DNA of 9,590 nt from an uncultured Veillonella sp. (GCF_900545205.1 NZ_UQYC01000064.1:1-9590); one strand, 5' to 3'; counted from the stretch's first letter, positions 1 to 7,127 are shown. Numbers and translations: made by a program. Notes: generated by a model from the letters alone, not told the origin.

Positions 1-255
1 GGATAACAAGATGATGCCTGTGAGCAGTAAATGACTGCTTCGGGTGGCTCTGGTTACCCTAAACATTTGCGTGGTGCTAACATCCCATTAGGAGCTAGAA
101 TCATTGCTGTTGCAGATTATTATGATACAACAGTTAATCCTTCTACAGAATTTTGGGCAAAAACAAAAGCTAAAGCAAAAGAAGAACTCTTTAGTGCATC
201 CGGCTCTCTCTTTGATCCAGATGTAGTAAAAGCATTTATCGATGTGCTAGGCTAA
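1..255 (+). pseudogene. HD-GYP domain protein, C-terminal remnant
   Basis: The frame from about position 31 to the TAA at 253-255 encodes the end of an HD-GYP phosphodiesterase domain. A GSGYP motif is followed by RG..IPLGARIIAVADYYD and later FDPDVVKAF, the usual tail of domains that hydrolyse cyclic di-GMP or related nucleotides. The residues before GSGYP should read roughly HHExWDGSGYP but read MTASGGSGYP, and the reading frame is closed by TAA at 4-6 and 28-30. The other two + frames are also closed (TGA at 12-14 and 21-23, TGA at 32-34). The ATG at 31 has no convincing ribosome binding site. The catalytic HD half is therefore missing from this frame, so I read it as the 3' end of a broken gene. 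A sequencing error or an unrelated short ORF is less likely. The rest of the gene, if it exists, lies left of the window. Confidence 0.6.
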
Positions 256-265
256 TATAATGATT

Positions 266-295
266 AAGCGTTCACCATTCGGTGAACGCTTTTAT
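266..295 (+). terminator. Intrinsic terminator between convergent units
   Basis: A perfect 11-bp stem (266-276 paired with 281-291) closes on the 4-nt loop ATTC and runs into TTTTATATATA. It sits 10 nt after the stop of the + strand HD-GYP remnant and just beyond the stop codon of comF on the other strand. The T-tract favours termination of + strand transcription. On the minus strand the stem is followed by an AT-rich stretch without a clean U-tract, so it may also end the long operon, but less efficiently. Confidence 0.9.
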
Positions 296-301
296 ATATA
301 A

Positions 302-997
302 TTAAAAACTACCGCTAGCTAGTGTCAGAGCATCGAGTCTACTAGGATTATATGACCTAAGAACCTTTGCTACGGCTTCGATTGTTGCTCCTGTAGTATA
401 AATGTCATCTACAATTAAAATACGCTTTGTGGAAAAATCAGTGTCTTTATACTCTGCGTTGATTACAAAAGCATTATCTATATTTTGATGTCGTTCTTTA
501 TGTGTTAAGGACCACATATCACTAGAAGTTTCAAACTTATATATACAATCTAGCCATACAAAATATCGTTTATCTATGTTCTCTAACGAGTATGCCCAAT
601 TCTTAAAAAATAAATCAACCTGATTATAGCCTCTCTTTTTCTTCTTAGTCTCACTTGAAGGTACGGGAACTATATAATCATATACAGTTTTACAATTGCC
701 ATTTAGAATATTAAACTCATCATATTTCATGTAAAAGTTGTACGATGCTAAAAAAGGAGCAGCCCCCTTGGACTGCTCCTTTTTTTCATTAAATTTTACA
801 TCGTAAATCATAGACTTTAGACCACCACAATAGTCTGCTAGCACACATACATCATCTACATAATGTAAAAATTTATGTGGTACATGACGAATATGTAATA
901 GATCTTTAAAACAAGTTTCACACCAATCCCCTTGTGTTGCTACAGAGGCACCACAATGAGGACATACAGGTGGAAATAGGAAATCCCAAAGACTCAT
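302..997 (-). CDS. comF: ComF family phosphoribosyltransferase-like protein
   Basis: The 231-aa product has the ComF layout. An N-terminal zinc-ribbon carries Cys12, Cys15, Cys26 and Cys29 (CPHC and CETC). A RGYNQ motif lies at 122-126. The phosphoribosyltransferase PRPP loop ILIVDDIYTTGAT is at 193-205. ComF proteins are cytoplasmic and needed for natural transformation, where they are thought to help handle incoming single-stranded DNA with a helicase and DprA. Any enzymatic activity of the family is unproven. The ATG overlaps the recD2 stop by 1 nt (TAATG). The nearest purine-rich site (GGGAGA) is about 11 nt upstream, so translation probably depends on coupling to recD2. It is the last gene of the operon. 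Residues 71-83 are encoded by a terminator-like inverted repeat (see 750-786). Length and motifs look intact. Confidence 0.88.
   Translation of the reverse strand: MSLWDFLFPPVCPHCGASVATQGDWCETCFKDLLHIRHVPHKFLHYVDDVCVLADYCGGLKSMIYDVKFNEKKEQSKGAAPFLASYNFYMKYDEFNILNGNCKTVYDYIVPVPSSETKKKKRGYNQVDLFFKNWAYSLENIDKRYFVWLDCIYKFETSSDMWSLTHKERHQNIDNAFVINAEYKDTDFSTKRILIVDDIYTTGATIEAVAKVLRSYNPSRLDALTLASGSF
750..786. terminator. Terminator-like hairpin inside comF
   Basis: Within the comF coding sequence the arms AAAAAAGGAGCAG (750-762) and CTGCTCCTTTTTT (773-785) are perfect inverted complements, 13 bp, around a 10-nt centre. Read on either strand the structure is a GC-rich stem followed by at least six Ts, the form of a bidirectional rho-independent terminator. 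It encodes residues 71-83 of ComF without disturbing the frame. Sense termination would lower full-length comF mRNA. Antisense termination would stop + strand read-through from the left edge. Activity is inferred only from the structure. Confidence 0.6.
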
Positions 998-3150
998 TAC
1001 GAATCACATCTCCCTTGTAGTCTTTCTTTAAACAATGTATATCGTTCATCTGCATTTACAGTACGTACAGCACGTTCTATAGCGCTTGTAGTACCCACAA
1101 TGATAACCTTCCGTTTTGCTCTTGTAACAGCTGTATACAACAAATTACGCTGCAACATACCACCATAACGTGGTACAAATGGAATGATAACTACACCATA
1201 CTCGCTACCTTGACTCTTATGAACTGTAATCGCATAAGCAGGCATAATCATATGAGCTTCATCAATAGGTAGACGAACATCTTTATGGATAAATCGGATA
1301 CAAATATCGCTTCGTGTAATGGCGTAAATGACACCAATTTCACCATTAAAGACCTCTAACTCATAGTCGTTAAGAATTTGAATAACCTTATCGCCAACAC
1401 GGTAGGTAATACCATTTACACGAGCTTCCCCTTTTAAGCTATCCGGTGGATTAACAGCTTGCTGTACATATTGAGAAATTAATGTACTACCTGCTTCACC
1501 ACGGCGCATAGGAGAAATAATTTGAATATCTAATTCATCGTCTACATGCTCTTGTTCTCGTTTATACACATCAATGATAGCTTTCATCATCATGTCATAA
1601 GACTTAACAGGAATAAAAGAAAACTCTTCACTTACGCTATCCAAATTCGGCATTTCACCACGGTTAATAGCATAGGCGCTTTCAACAATAATATTACCAG
1701 AGCTTTGACGATAAATCTGGTTGAGCCGTGTGTAAGGAACACAATCACTATCGAGTAAGTCTTTTAATACAAAACCAGCACCAATAGGCGGTAATTGATC
1801 TACGTCGCCAACGATAATGACATGGGCTTCTTTAGGAATAGCTGCCATTAAGGAATAGAATAAACGAACATTGAGCATAGATGCTTCATCAATGATAATA
1901 ACATCAATATCTAATGGATCATCCTCATTCTTAGTAAAATCATAGGAATCACTACCTTGAACAGGTACTAATAATCTATGAATCGTAGTCGCTTCAAACT
2001 CCGTCGCCTCTGTAAGTCGTTTTGCAGCACGTCCTGTAGGAGCGCTAAGAATAATACGTCCTAGTCCACTAAGTTGGAAGCCTTTTACTAAAGCCTTAAT
2101 AATCGTCGTCTTACCAGTACCAGGGCCACCAGTTATAAGGGAAAACTTTTCAAAGAAGGATAGCTGTATAGCCTCTTTTTGGGCATCCCCAAATGTAATA
2201 TGATTATCAGCTTCAAACTTTTCTATAAAACTAGGAATATCTAGAGAAATTGGATCAGCCTCTAATAAGAAATCTTTTGTATAATGAACGCTCTCTACTT
2301 CAGACACATACATTTCTGGAGGATAAATATATAGGATATCTTCATAATACGTACTATATAAAGCACCTTGCTCCAAGAGACTTTCAATAAAATTAGCAAT
2401 ATCATCTACATCAGTTTGTAATAAATCATCTAAACGACCGATAAGTTGATCTACAGGCAAACATGTATGCCCTTGATTATCCAAACTGCGCAAAATCCAT
2501 TCTAAGCCCGCTTCTAAACGGCGTGTATCACTACCTGTAATACCCAAGTGTTCTGCTAGCGTATCAGCGGTGCCAAAAAGCATATCTGGAGCCACACGTA
2601 ACAAGGTATAAGGATTATCCTCGATAACAGCAATAGACTGAACACCATAATAGGTGTATACGATACGACTCCATTTAGAAGAAATATGATGGCTTTCAAA
2701 AAAGTGATTTAAATCAGATAAAATACCTTCACCAAGTAAGGTATTAAATAATTCGTCCTTAACACTTTTACGAAGTCCAGGAACATCCTTAATTTCTTCG
2801 GGACGTTCCTCCCGTAAAACTTCTAAAATACGGATACCAAAATACTCAAGAACCTTTTCTACGGACTTTTCACCAAAACCTTTAATACCTAAATTCAATA
2901 AGTAGGTCTTAGCAGCCCCCATGTTATCAGGTTTAAGTTTTTCTACACTAGTAGCATCAAATTGACGACCGTATTTTTCATGTTCTACATAACGGCCTCG
3001 AACTTCAATATCTTCTCCTTCTTTAGGAGATTCAAACTTACCAGTACAAGTAATGTATTCCTCATTATAATCCTTAAGGACAAACACGCAATACGTACGT
3101 TGTGTATTCTCATATATAGTTCGGTATACAAATCCTCGTATGGCGTCCAT
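997..3150 (-). CDS. recD2: RecD2-type ATP-dependent DNA helicase
   Basis: This 717-aa protein carries the full superfamily 1B helicase motif set. It has Walker A GGPGTGKTT (341-349), motif Ia SAPTGRAAKRL (369-379), Walker B DEAS (421-424), GDVDQLPP (448-455), YRQ (480-482), TVHKSQGSE (642-650) and the arginine-finger motif VTRAK (675-679). The N-terminal third has helix-hairpin-helix-like sequence (about 83-130), which is typical of RecD2/YrrC and absent from RecBCD-type RecD. RecD2 enzymes are 5'-3' helicases acting in recombination and repair without RecBC. The length is close to that of the Deinococcus enzyme. The start ATG shares one base with the upstream stop (TAATG), with a GGAG site 6 nt before it. 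The last codon overlaps comF in the same way. Pairing a repair helicase with ComF suggests a shared link to DNA uptake or repair, which is an inference from position. Confidence 0.93.
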   Translation of the reverse strand: MDAIRGFVYRTIYENTQRTYCVFVLKDYNEEYITCTGKFESPKEGEDIEVRGRYVEHEKYGRQFDATSVEKLKPDNMGAAKTYLLNLGIKGFGEKSVEKVLEYFGIRILEVLREERPEEIKDVPGLRKSVKDELFNTLLGEGILSDLNHFFESHHISSKWSRIVYTYYGVQSIAVIEDNPYTLLRVAPDMLFGTADTLAEHLGITGSDTRRLEAGLEWILRSLDNQGHTCLPVDQLIGRLDDLLQTDVDDIANFIESLLEQGALYSTYYEDILYIYPPEMYVSEVESVHYTKDFLLEADPISLDIPSFIEKFEADNHITFGDAQKEAIQLSFFEKFSLITGGPGTGKTTIIKALVKGFQLSGLGRIILSAPTGRAAKRLTEATEFEATTIHRLLVPVQGSDSYDFTKNEDDPLDIDVIIIDEASMLNVRLFYSLMAAIPKEAHVIIVGDVDQLPPIGAGFVLKDLLDSDCVPYTRLNQIYRQSSGNIIVESAYAINRGEMPNLDSVSEEFSFIPVKSYDMMMKAIIDVYKREQEHVDDELDIQIISPMRRGEAGSTLISQYVQQAVNPPDSLKGEARVNGITYRVGDKVIQILNDYELEVFNGEIGVIYAITRSDICIRFIHKDVRLPIDEAHMIMPAYAITVHKSQGSEYGVVIIPFVPRYGGMLQRNLLYTAVTRAKRKVIIVGTTSAIERAVRTVNADERYTLFKERLQGRCDS

Positions 3151-3914
3151 TATTTCTCCGTATTAGGCAAAGCTTCAATAATTTCTTGTACCGCATCGGT
3201 AATGCTACCTTCATTACCAATTTTGATATGTGCCACTTCTTCGTATAAAGGGTATCGTTCTTCATATACATTGAAGATATATTCAATACTTTCTTTTACA
3301 AGTGGACGAATTTCAAGATCCAAATCATCTAAGATATGATTCACATCACGATTAACAAATACAACAAGGCCATTATTGCGCATTAGCTTAACTGTTTTAT
3401 CATAAGTAACAGTACCACCACCGGTAGCAATAACAGATGGTTTATTATGAATTAATTCCTTAATCGTGTTATATTCATATTCACTAAAAGCATCTTTACC
3501 GTCATAAATAAAGATTTTTTGAACAGATTTCCCAACCTTATCTTGAATCGTTTGATCTAGATCGTAAAAATCTCGGCCTAATTCTTTAGCTAGCATTTTG
3601 CCAACTGTTGTCTTACCAGCGCCTGGCATGCCAATGAGGAAAATATGCTTATGCATATGCTCTTTTAAAAACTCATTGCTCATAGACACAACAGTTTTTA
3701 TATAATTTTCAATATAAGGTGCCAATGTTTTATCTTTGCAGTTTTCAGTATGCAACGCAATAATACTTTCATCACGTTCTTCATCAATGAGTGGTAAATG
3801 ATGTTCATCTTTATATTTACCAATCTCTTTAATCAATGTAAGACGTTTTTCAAACTCTGTAACAAGTACGGAGTCAATACTATCTATTTGTTTGCGAGCT
3901 TCTTTAATATCCAT
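3150..3914 (-). CDS. aroK: Chorismate mutase (AroQ) - shikimate kinase fusion
   Basis: The 254-aa protein joins two domains. Residues 1-85 are an AroQ-type chorismate mutase (chorismate to prephenate), with the pattern EARKQIDSID and the active-site basic and acidic residues Arg7, Arg24, Lys35, Asp44 and Arg47. Residues 88-254 are a shikimate kinase (ATP-dependent 3-phosphorylation of shikimate). This domain has Walker A GMPGAGKTT (95-103), the substrate aspartate in YDLD (117-120), GGGT (165-168), the lid Arg203 in RPL and Arg220 in ERYPLY. Two steps of the aromatic pathway are thus on one chain. Oddities: the kinase motif FRxxE reads FSEYE (143-147), so Ser144 replaces the shikimate-binding Arg. 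In the mutase, Asp48 and Leu83 stand where family members usually have Glu and Gln or Glu. A strong AAGGGGG site lies 5 nt before the ATG. The gene is 13 nt after ribF and overlaps recD2 by 1 nt. Kinase activity is likely but less certain than the fold. Confidence 0.88.
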   Translation of the reverse strand: MDIKEARKQIDSIDSVLVTEFEKRLTLIKEIGKYKDEHHLPLIDEERDESIIALHTENCKDKTLAPYIENYIKTVVSMSNEFLKEHMHKHIFLIGMPGAGKTTVGKMLAKELGRDFYDLDQTIQDKVGKSVQKIFIYDGKDAFSEYEYNTIKELIHNKPSVIATGGGTVTYDKTVKLMRNNGLVVFVNRDVNHILDDLDLEIRPLVKESIEYIFNVYEERYPLYEEVAHIKIGNEGSITDAVQEIIEALPNTEK

Positions 3915-3927
3915 GAGAACCCCCTTA

Positions 3928-4860
3928 TTATGCTTTAGCTAAAACAGCTAAAGCCTGTTCTTCATCTACCTTCATTTGATCAATAAGATCTTGTAAGTTA
4001 TTAAATTTTACTTCCCCTCTAAGATAGGAAATAAATTGTACAATTACTTCTTTTCCATATATATCTTGGTCAAAGTTAAATACATGTACTTCGCATCTAT
4101 GGTACTGATTCTTAAATGTAGGATTATCCCCAATATTACCTACCCCATCATACCAAGTACCATCGATACACACGCGATTAGCGTATACACCATCTGGAGG
4201 TGTAGCCATTTCATTAGGAAGCAACAAATTCAATGTTGGGAACCCTAATGTGCGTCCTCGTTGATCACCTTTAATTACAGTCCCTTTAAATTGGAATGGT
4301 CTTCCAAGCCAATGAGTAGCATCTTCTAAACGCCCTTCGCGAATGGCCTTTCTAATCTCCGTACTTGAAATAGGAGTACTAAGTCCATCACAAGGCAATA
4401 AGGGCTGCACTAAAACTTGTATATTTTTATCCGCTAATACTTGTTTCATATAATCTGGATTACCAAGACCTTTAGCACCAAATGTAAAGTTTTCTCCAAT
4501 TACAATAGCAGCTACATTCATATCTGTACAAAGAGCGCCCAAAAAATCGTCAGCACTCATTTTTAGTAACTCTTCAGTCATAGGCAACCGTAAAATATAG
4601 TCTACATTCAAATCTTCAAGAACGGAATCCATAATCTCTTCTTGAATGACCCGTTTAGGCACTCGCTCTGGATGTAGTATAGTTAGTGGATGATGTTCAA
4701 AGGTAATGATTATACTAACACCATTAACTGCCATTGCCTCATCAACGGCCTTGCGTATAACTCGTTGATGACCTCGATGAATACCATCAAAGGTACCTAG
4801 GGCATATACTTTTGTATCTTTGATTTGACGCAGTTCATCAAACGAATGTATTTGCTTCAT
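3928..4860 (-). CDS. ribF: Bifunctional riboflavin kinase / FAD synthetase
   Basis: This is a 310-aa, full-length RibF. The N-terminal FMN adenylyltransferase domain has the nucleotidyltransferase motif GTFDGIHRGH (22-31) and the ISSTEIR signature (164-170). The C-terminal riboflavin kinase domain (about 185-306) has GRTLGFPTLN (202-211), NIGDNPTF (242-249), the catalytic Glu257 in EVH, and YG at 268-269. The enzyme phosphorylates riboflavin to FMN and then adenylylates FMN to FAD in the cytoplasm. The usual PTAN metal/ATP motif reads PTLN. The threonine and asparagine are kept, so I expect activity. The gene starts 2 nt after the truB stop, with its GAAGGA site inside the last truB codons. 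I see no FMN riboswitch, and there is no room for one in this junction. Confidence 0.95.
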   Translation of the reverse strand: MKQIHSFDELRQIKDTKVYALGTFDGIHRGHQRVIRKAVDEAMAVNGVSIIITFEHHPLTILHPERVPKRVIQEEIMDSVLEDLNVDYILRLPMTEELLKMSADDFLGALCTDMNVAAIVIGENFTFGAKGLGNPDYMKQVLADKNIQVLVQPLLPCDGLSTPISSTEIRKAIREGRLEDATHWLGRPFQFKGTVIKGDQRGRTLGFPTLNLLLPNEMATPPDGVYANRVCIDGTWYDGVGNIGDNPTFKNQYHRCEVHVFNFDQDIYGKEVIVQFISYLRGEVKFNNLQDLIDQMKVDEEQALAVLAKA

Positions 4861-4862
4861 AC

Positions 4863-5804
4863 TTATCCTTCAATAAAAATATTTTTTTCCACCTTCAAAG
4901 AGTGGTTAGTTCGTTTCATAATCCCTATAAATCCATGAGGACCATAGGCTCTATAATAATGTTCTGGTTCAGTATAAGAAAATTCGTTACCAATAGGCAA
5001 TTCCTTACCTTGCACCATCATCTTTAATTGTACACTATTTACCATCACTTTTGAAAGATGAGAAACGGCTGTATCCGTTGGTAACAATAGGCTTTCACCA
5101 TGAAGCATCAACTCTTCAGCCATTTTAGCAGAATCAATATCAAATGGTCCTACTTGAGTACGTGCCAAGGATGTCATGGTTCCTGGTATACCTAATGAAA
5201 CACAGATATCACGCAATAATGAACGAATATAAGTACCTCCAGAACAAGTTACACGAACTGTAAAATAAGGAAAACCATACGCTATCAGCTCAATATGTTT
5301 AATATGAATTTGACGTAATGGTAATTCTACAGGAATCCCTTTACGAGCATATTCATAAGCACGTATACCATTTATCTTTATAGCAGAATATTTTGATGGC
5401 CTCTGGTTTTGTGCACCAATAAAGGTATTTAGTGTATTAACTAATTCATCAAAAGTAGGTTTAAGCATAGCATCGGAAAGTTCTGAACTTTGAATGTATT
5501 CATTCAATAGAACGCCGTCTCGCAATACCATATCTTTATCAGGTAATACCGGTTGACCAGAACTATCTTCAGTATCGGTAAAAGTACCAAATTTACATTC
5601 TGCTACATAGGTTTTATCAAACCCCTCTGTATACTCAATAAGACGCGTAGCCTTACCAAGAAAAACGGGCAACACGCCATAGGCCATAGGATCTAAAGTA
5701 CCACTATGACCAATGCGCTTTTCTTTTAAAATGCGACGACAAATAGCAACAGCATCATGGCTTGTTATACCAGGAGGTTTTAAAAATGGTAAAATGCCAT
5801 CCAT
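4863..5804 (-). CDS. truB: tRNA pseudouridine-55 synthase
   Basis: The 313-aa product converts U55 in the T-loop of most tRNAs to pseudouridine and acts as a tRNA folding chaperone. Family motifs are clear: PPGITSHDAV (10-19), GHSGTLDP with catalytic Asp38, KYSAIKINGIRAYEYAR (138-154), and SGGTYIRSLLRDI (188-200). A PUA-like region forms the C-terminus (about 250-313). The segment after the catalytic Asp reads LDPMAYGVL, where the family usually has a small residue (Thr or Ala) instead of Tyr42. The stretch around 89-114 looks longer than in most bacterial TruB proteins. The ATG overlaps the nrnA stop by 1 nt and has a strong GAGGTGAT site, so this start is well supported. It belongs to the translation/RNA part of the operon. 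Confidence 0.95.
   Translation of the reverse strand: MDGILPFLKPPGITSHDAVAICRRILKEKRIGHSGTLDPMAYGVLPVFLGKATRLIEYTEGFDKTYVAECKFGTFTDTEDSSGQPVLPDKDMVLRDGVLLNEYIQSSELSDAMLKPTFDELVNTLNTFIGAQNQRPSKYSAIKINGIRAYEYARKGIPVELPLRQIHIKHIELIAYGFPYFTVRVTCSGGTYIRSLLRDICVSLGIPGTMTSLARTQVGPFDIDSAKMAEELMLHGESLLLPTDTAVSHLSKVMVNSVQLKMMVQGKELPIGNEFSYTEPEHYYRAYGPHGFIGIMKRTNHSLKVEKNIFIEG
4866..4871 (-). promoter_or_regulatory. ribF ribosome binding site inside truB
   Basis: GAAGGA, formed by the last two sense codons of truB (Glu-Gly), ends 5 nt before the ribF ATG. Ribosomes finishing truB therefore uncover or occupy the ribF site, which supports translational coupling and the chosen start. Confidence 0.7.
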
Positions 5805-6748
5805 TATTTAATCACCTCAATGAGAGCCTGTTTCGCTTCTTGTAATGGTAGATTAATCGTACAACCGGAAGCTCGAATATGACCGCCACCGCCAAAATTG
5901 CTAGCAATAGCATTCACGTCGGTACCTTTAGATCGTAAACTTACCCGTGTTCTGTCATCAGCTTCAGCTTTCAATAAAATAGCTATATCAACAGTATCTA
6001 CATTTCTAATAATATCCACAAAGCCATCTGTATCATCGCCGAGAATGTTCATAGCCTCGCGATTCAACTCGATGGTAGCTACTGTATTATTCTTGTAGAA
6101 CTCAATAGTTTGCATAACTTGTTTTGTTAATTCCAGACGACTTGCAGACACAGCCTCAATCGTTTCAGAAATAACATTAGGTCTAGCACCGGCTGCTACA
6201 CATTTAGCAGCCATTTCTAACGTATTGGCAGTTGTATTGCTAAATTTAAAGAAACCACAGTCAGTAGCAATAGCCATATATAAAGCAGTACCCATAGACT
6301 CGGTGATAGGCCAATTCCATTTTGTACATAAATCGGTAACGATTTCACCAGTAGCAGCAAAGTCAGGCTTCAAATATAGATGATCAGCAAATTCCGTATT
6401 AGAAATATGGTGGTCTATATTAAAAATAGGTGCACTCCATAGTGCACCTACTTTGCCAATTCGCTCATACGTGCTAGCATCCAATACCATTAGCATATCA
6501 ATATCAACAGGGTTTGTTTCAAAATACGCTACATCATGGATGTGGTCCGTATATCGTAAGAATGAGTACTTCTCAGGAACTACATCATCCACTACCATAT
6601 ATACAGTTTTACCTTGCCCTACAAGGGCTTCGTAAAAGGCCACCATGGACCCGATAGCATCGCCATCAGGTCTGACATGGACGGTTAGCATAATAGAATT
6701 AGCTTCACACAGAGCCATATGTAATTGATTAATAGTAATCTTACTCAT
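5804..6748 (-). CDS. nrnA: DHH-family oligoribonuclease / pAp phosphatase NrnA
   Basis: This 314-aa DHH-DHHA1 phosphoesterase matches NrnA, which degrades 2-5 nt RNAs and pGpG-like dinucleotides. It also removes the 3'-phosphate of pAp. Metal-binding motifs are in order: HVRPDGD (24-30), the Asp of VLDAS (90), DHH (112-114) and TDCG (162-165). The C-terminal substrate-binding DHHA1 signature GGGGHIRASG is at 286-295. The position between rbfA and truB is the standard one in Bacillota. An AAAGGAT site lies 7 nt before the ATG. Residues 100-108 are encoded by a perfect 10-bp inverted repeat followed by a U5 run, a possible intragenic terminator (see 6422-6450). The protein itself looks intact. 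An annotation as a generic DHH phosphoesterase would be equally valid without assay. Confidence 0.92.
   Translation of the reverse strand: MSKITINQLHMALCEANSIMLTVHVRPDGDAIGSMVAFYEALVGQGKTVYMVVDDVVPEKYSFLRYTDHIHDVAYFETNPVDIDMLMVLDASTYERIGKVGALWSAPIFNIDHHISNTEFADHLYLKPDFAATGEIVTDLCTKWNWPITESMGTALYMAIATDCGFFKFSNTTANTLEMAAKCVAAGARPNVISETIEAVSASRLELTKQVMQTIEFYKNNTVATIELNREAMNILGDDTDGFVDIIRNVDTVDIAILLKAEADDRTRVSLRSKGTDVNAIASNFGGGGHIRASGCTINLPLQEAKQALIEVIK
5811..5818 (-). promoter_or_regulatory. truB ribosome binding site inside nrnA
   Basis: GAGGTGAT, a near-perfect anti-16S match, lies 6 nt before the truB ATG and within the final codons of nrnA. With the 1-nt TAATG overlap it fixes the truB start and points to coupled translation. 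Confidence 0.75.
6422..6450 (-). terminator. Terminator-like hairpin inside nrnA
   Basis: On the minus strand the arms TAGGTGCACT and AGTGCACCTA (6427-6450) form a perfect 10-bp stem around a 4-nt loop. They are followed directly by TTTTT (6426 down to 6422) and then AATATAG. This is the shape of a rho-independent terminator in the sense orientation of the operon, within codons for residues 100-108 of NrnA. If active when ribosomes are absent, it would cut transcription before truB, ribF, aroK, recD2 and comF. There is no biochemical evidence here, only structure. Confidence 0.5.
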
Positions 6749-6765
6749 GTTCTGTATCCTTTGTG

Positions 6766-7122
6766 TTAATTTTTTTCTTCGTCCTTTTTGATTTCATTCA
6801 AAAGGGATTCAATATGCATGCTATAGTCTAAAGACGTATCCTTATCGAATGTGATAGAAGGAATATGGCGCAATTTAAGTACTTTGCCAAGCTCAGTACG
6901 AATATGACCTGCTGCATGCTTTAAAGCGATAAGTGTATCTTCTTTTTCCTTATCGGAACCAAACAAGGAGACATAAATCGTAGCTTCACGCAAATCACCT
7001 GTTACATGAACATCAGTAATAGTAGTGAAGCCGATGCGTGGATCTTTCAATCCGCGCATCAACATTTGACTTACCTCTTGTTTGATAAATTCTTGTAATT
7101 TTCTGACACGAACGTCACTCAT
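6766..7122 (-). CDS. rbfA: Ribosome-binding factor A
   Basis: The 118-aa single KH-type domain protein binds immature 30S subunits near helix 44/45 and helps 16S rRNA 5'-end maturation, notably in the cold. The family signature is present: an N-terminal helix with RVRKLQEFIKQEVSQML, then LKDPRIGFTTITDV (25-38), DLREATIYVS (43-52), and the C-terminal LRHIPSITF and D.S motifs. The tail ends in a charged Lys/Glu stretch, as is common. It starts 9 nt after infB with an ideal AGGAGG site overlapping the infB stop, and is followed by nrnA after 17 nt. Confidence 0.96.
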   Translation of the reverse strand: MSDVRVRKLQEFIKQEVSQMLMRGLKDPRIGFTTITDVHVTGDLREATIYVSLFGSDKEKEDTLIALKHAAGHIRTELGKVLKLRHIPSITFDKDTSLDYSMHIESLLNEIKKDEEKN

Positions 7123-7127
7123 ATAAA

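Noticed and set aside
2962..3339. + strand 125-codon ORF across the recD2/aroK junction
   Set aside because: It lies antisense to two well-identified genes, with Phe/Ser/Ile-rich composition typical of antisense reading, and no ribosome binding site or family likeness was seen.
3915..3927. rpsO or a regulatory leader between ribF and the next gene
   Set aside because: The gap is only 13 nt and holds just the ribosome binding site. The rpsO gene often found here in Bacillota is absent.
5477..5491. Palindrome AAAGTTC-T-GAACTTT in truB, operator-like
   Set aside because: It is AT-rich, inside a coding region and far from any start site, with no second copy seen.
6191..6212. 8-bp inverted repeat GGCTGCTA/TAGCAGCC in nrnA
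   Set aside because: There is no U-tract on either side. It encodes an Ala-rich palindrome-like peptide and is plausible by chance.
7033..7060. 11-bp imperfect inverted repeat in rbfA
   Set aside because: It has one mismatch and no U-tract, and it encodes the conserved LKDPRIGF motif, so protein constraint explains it.
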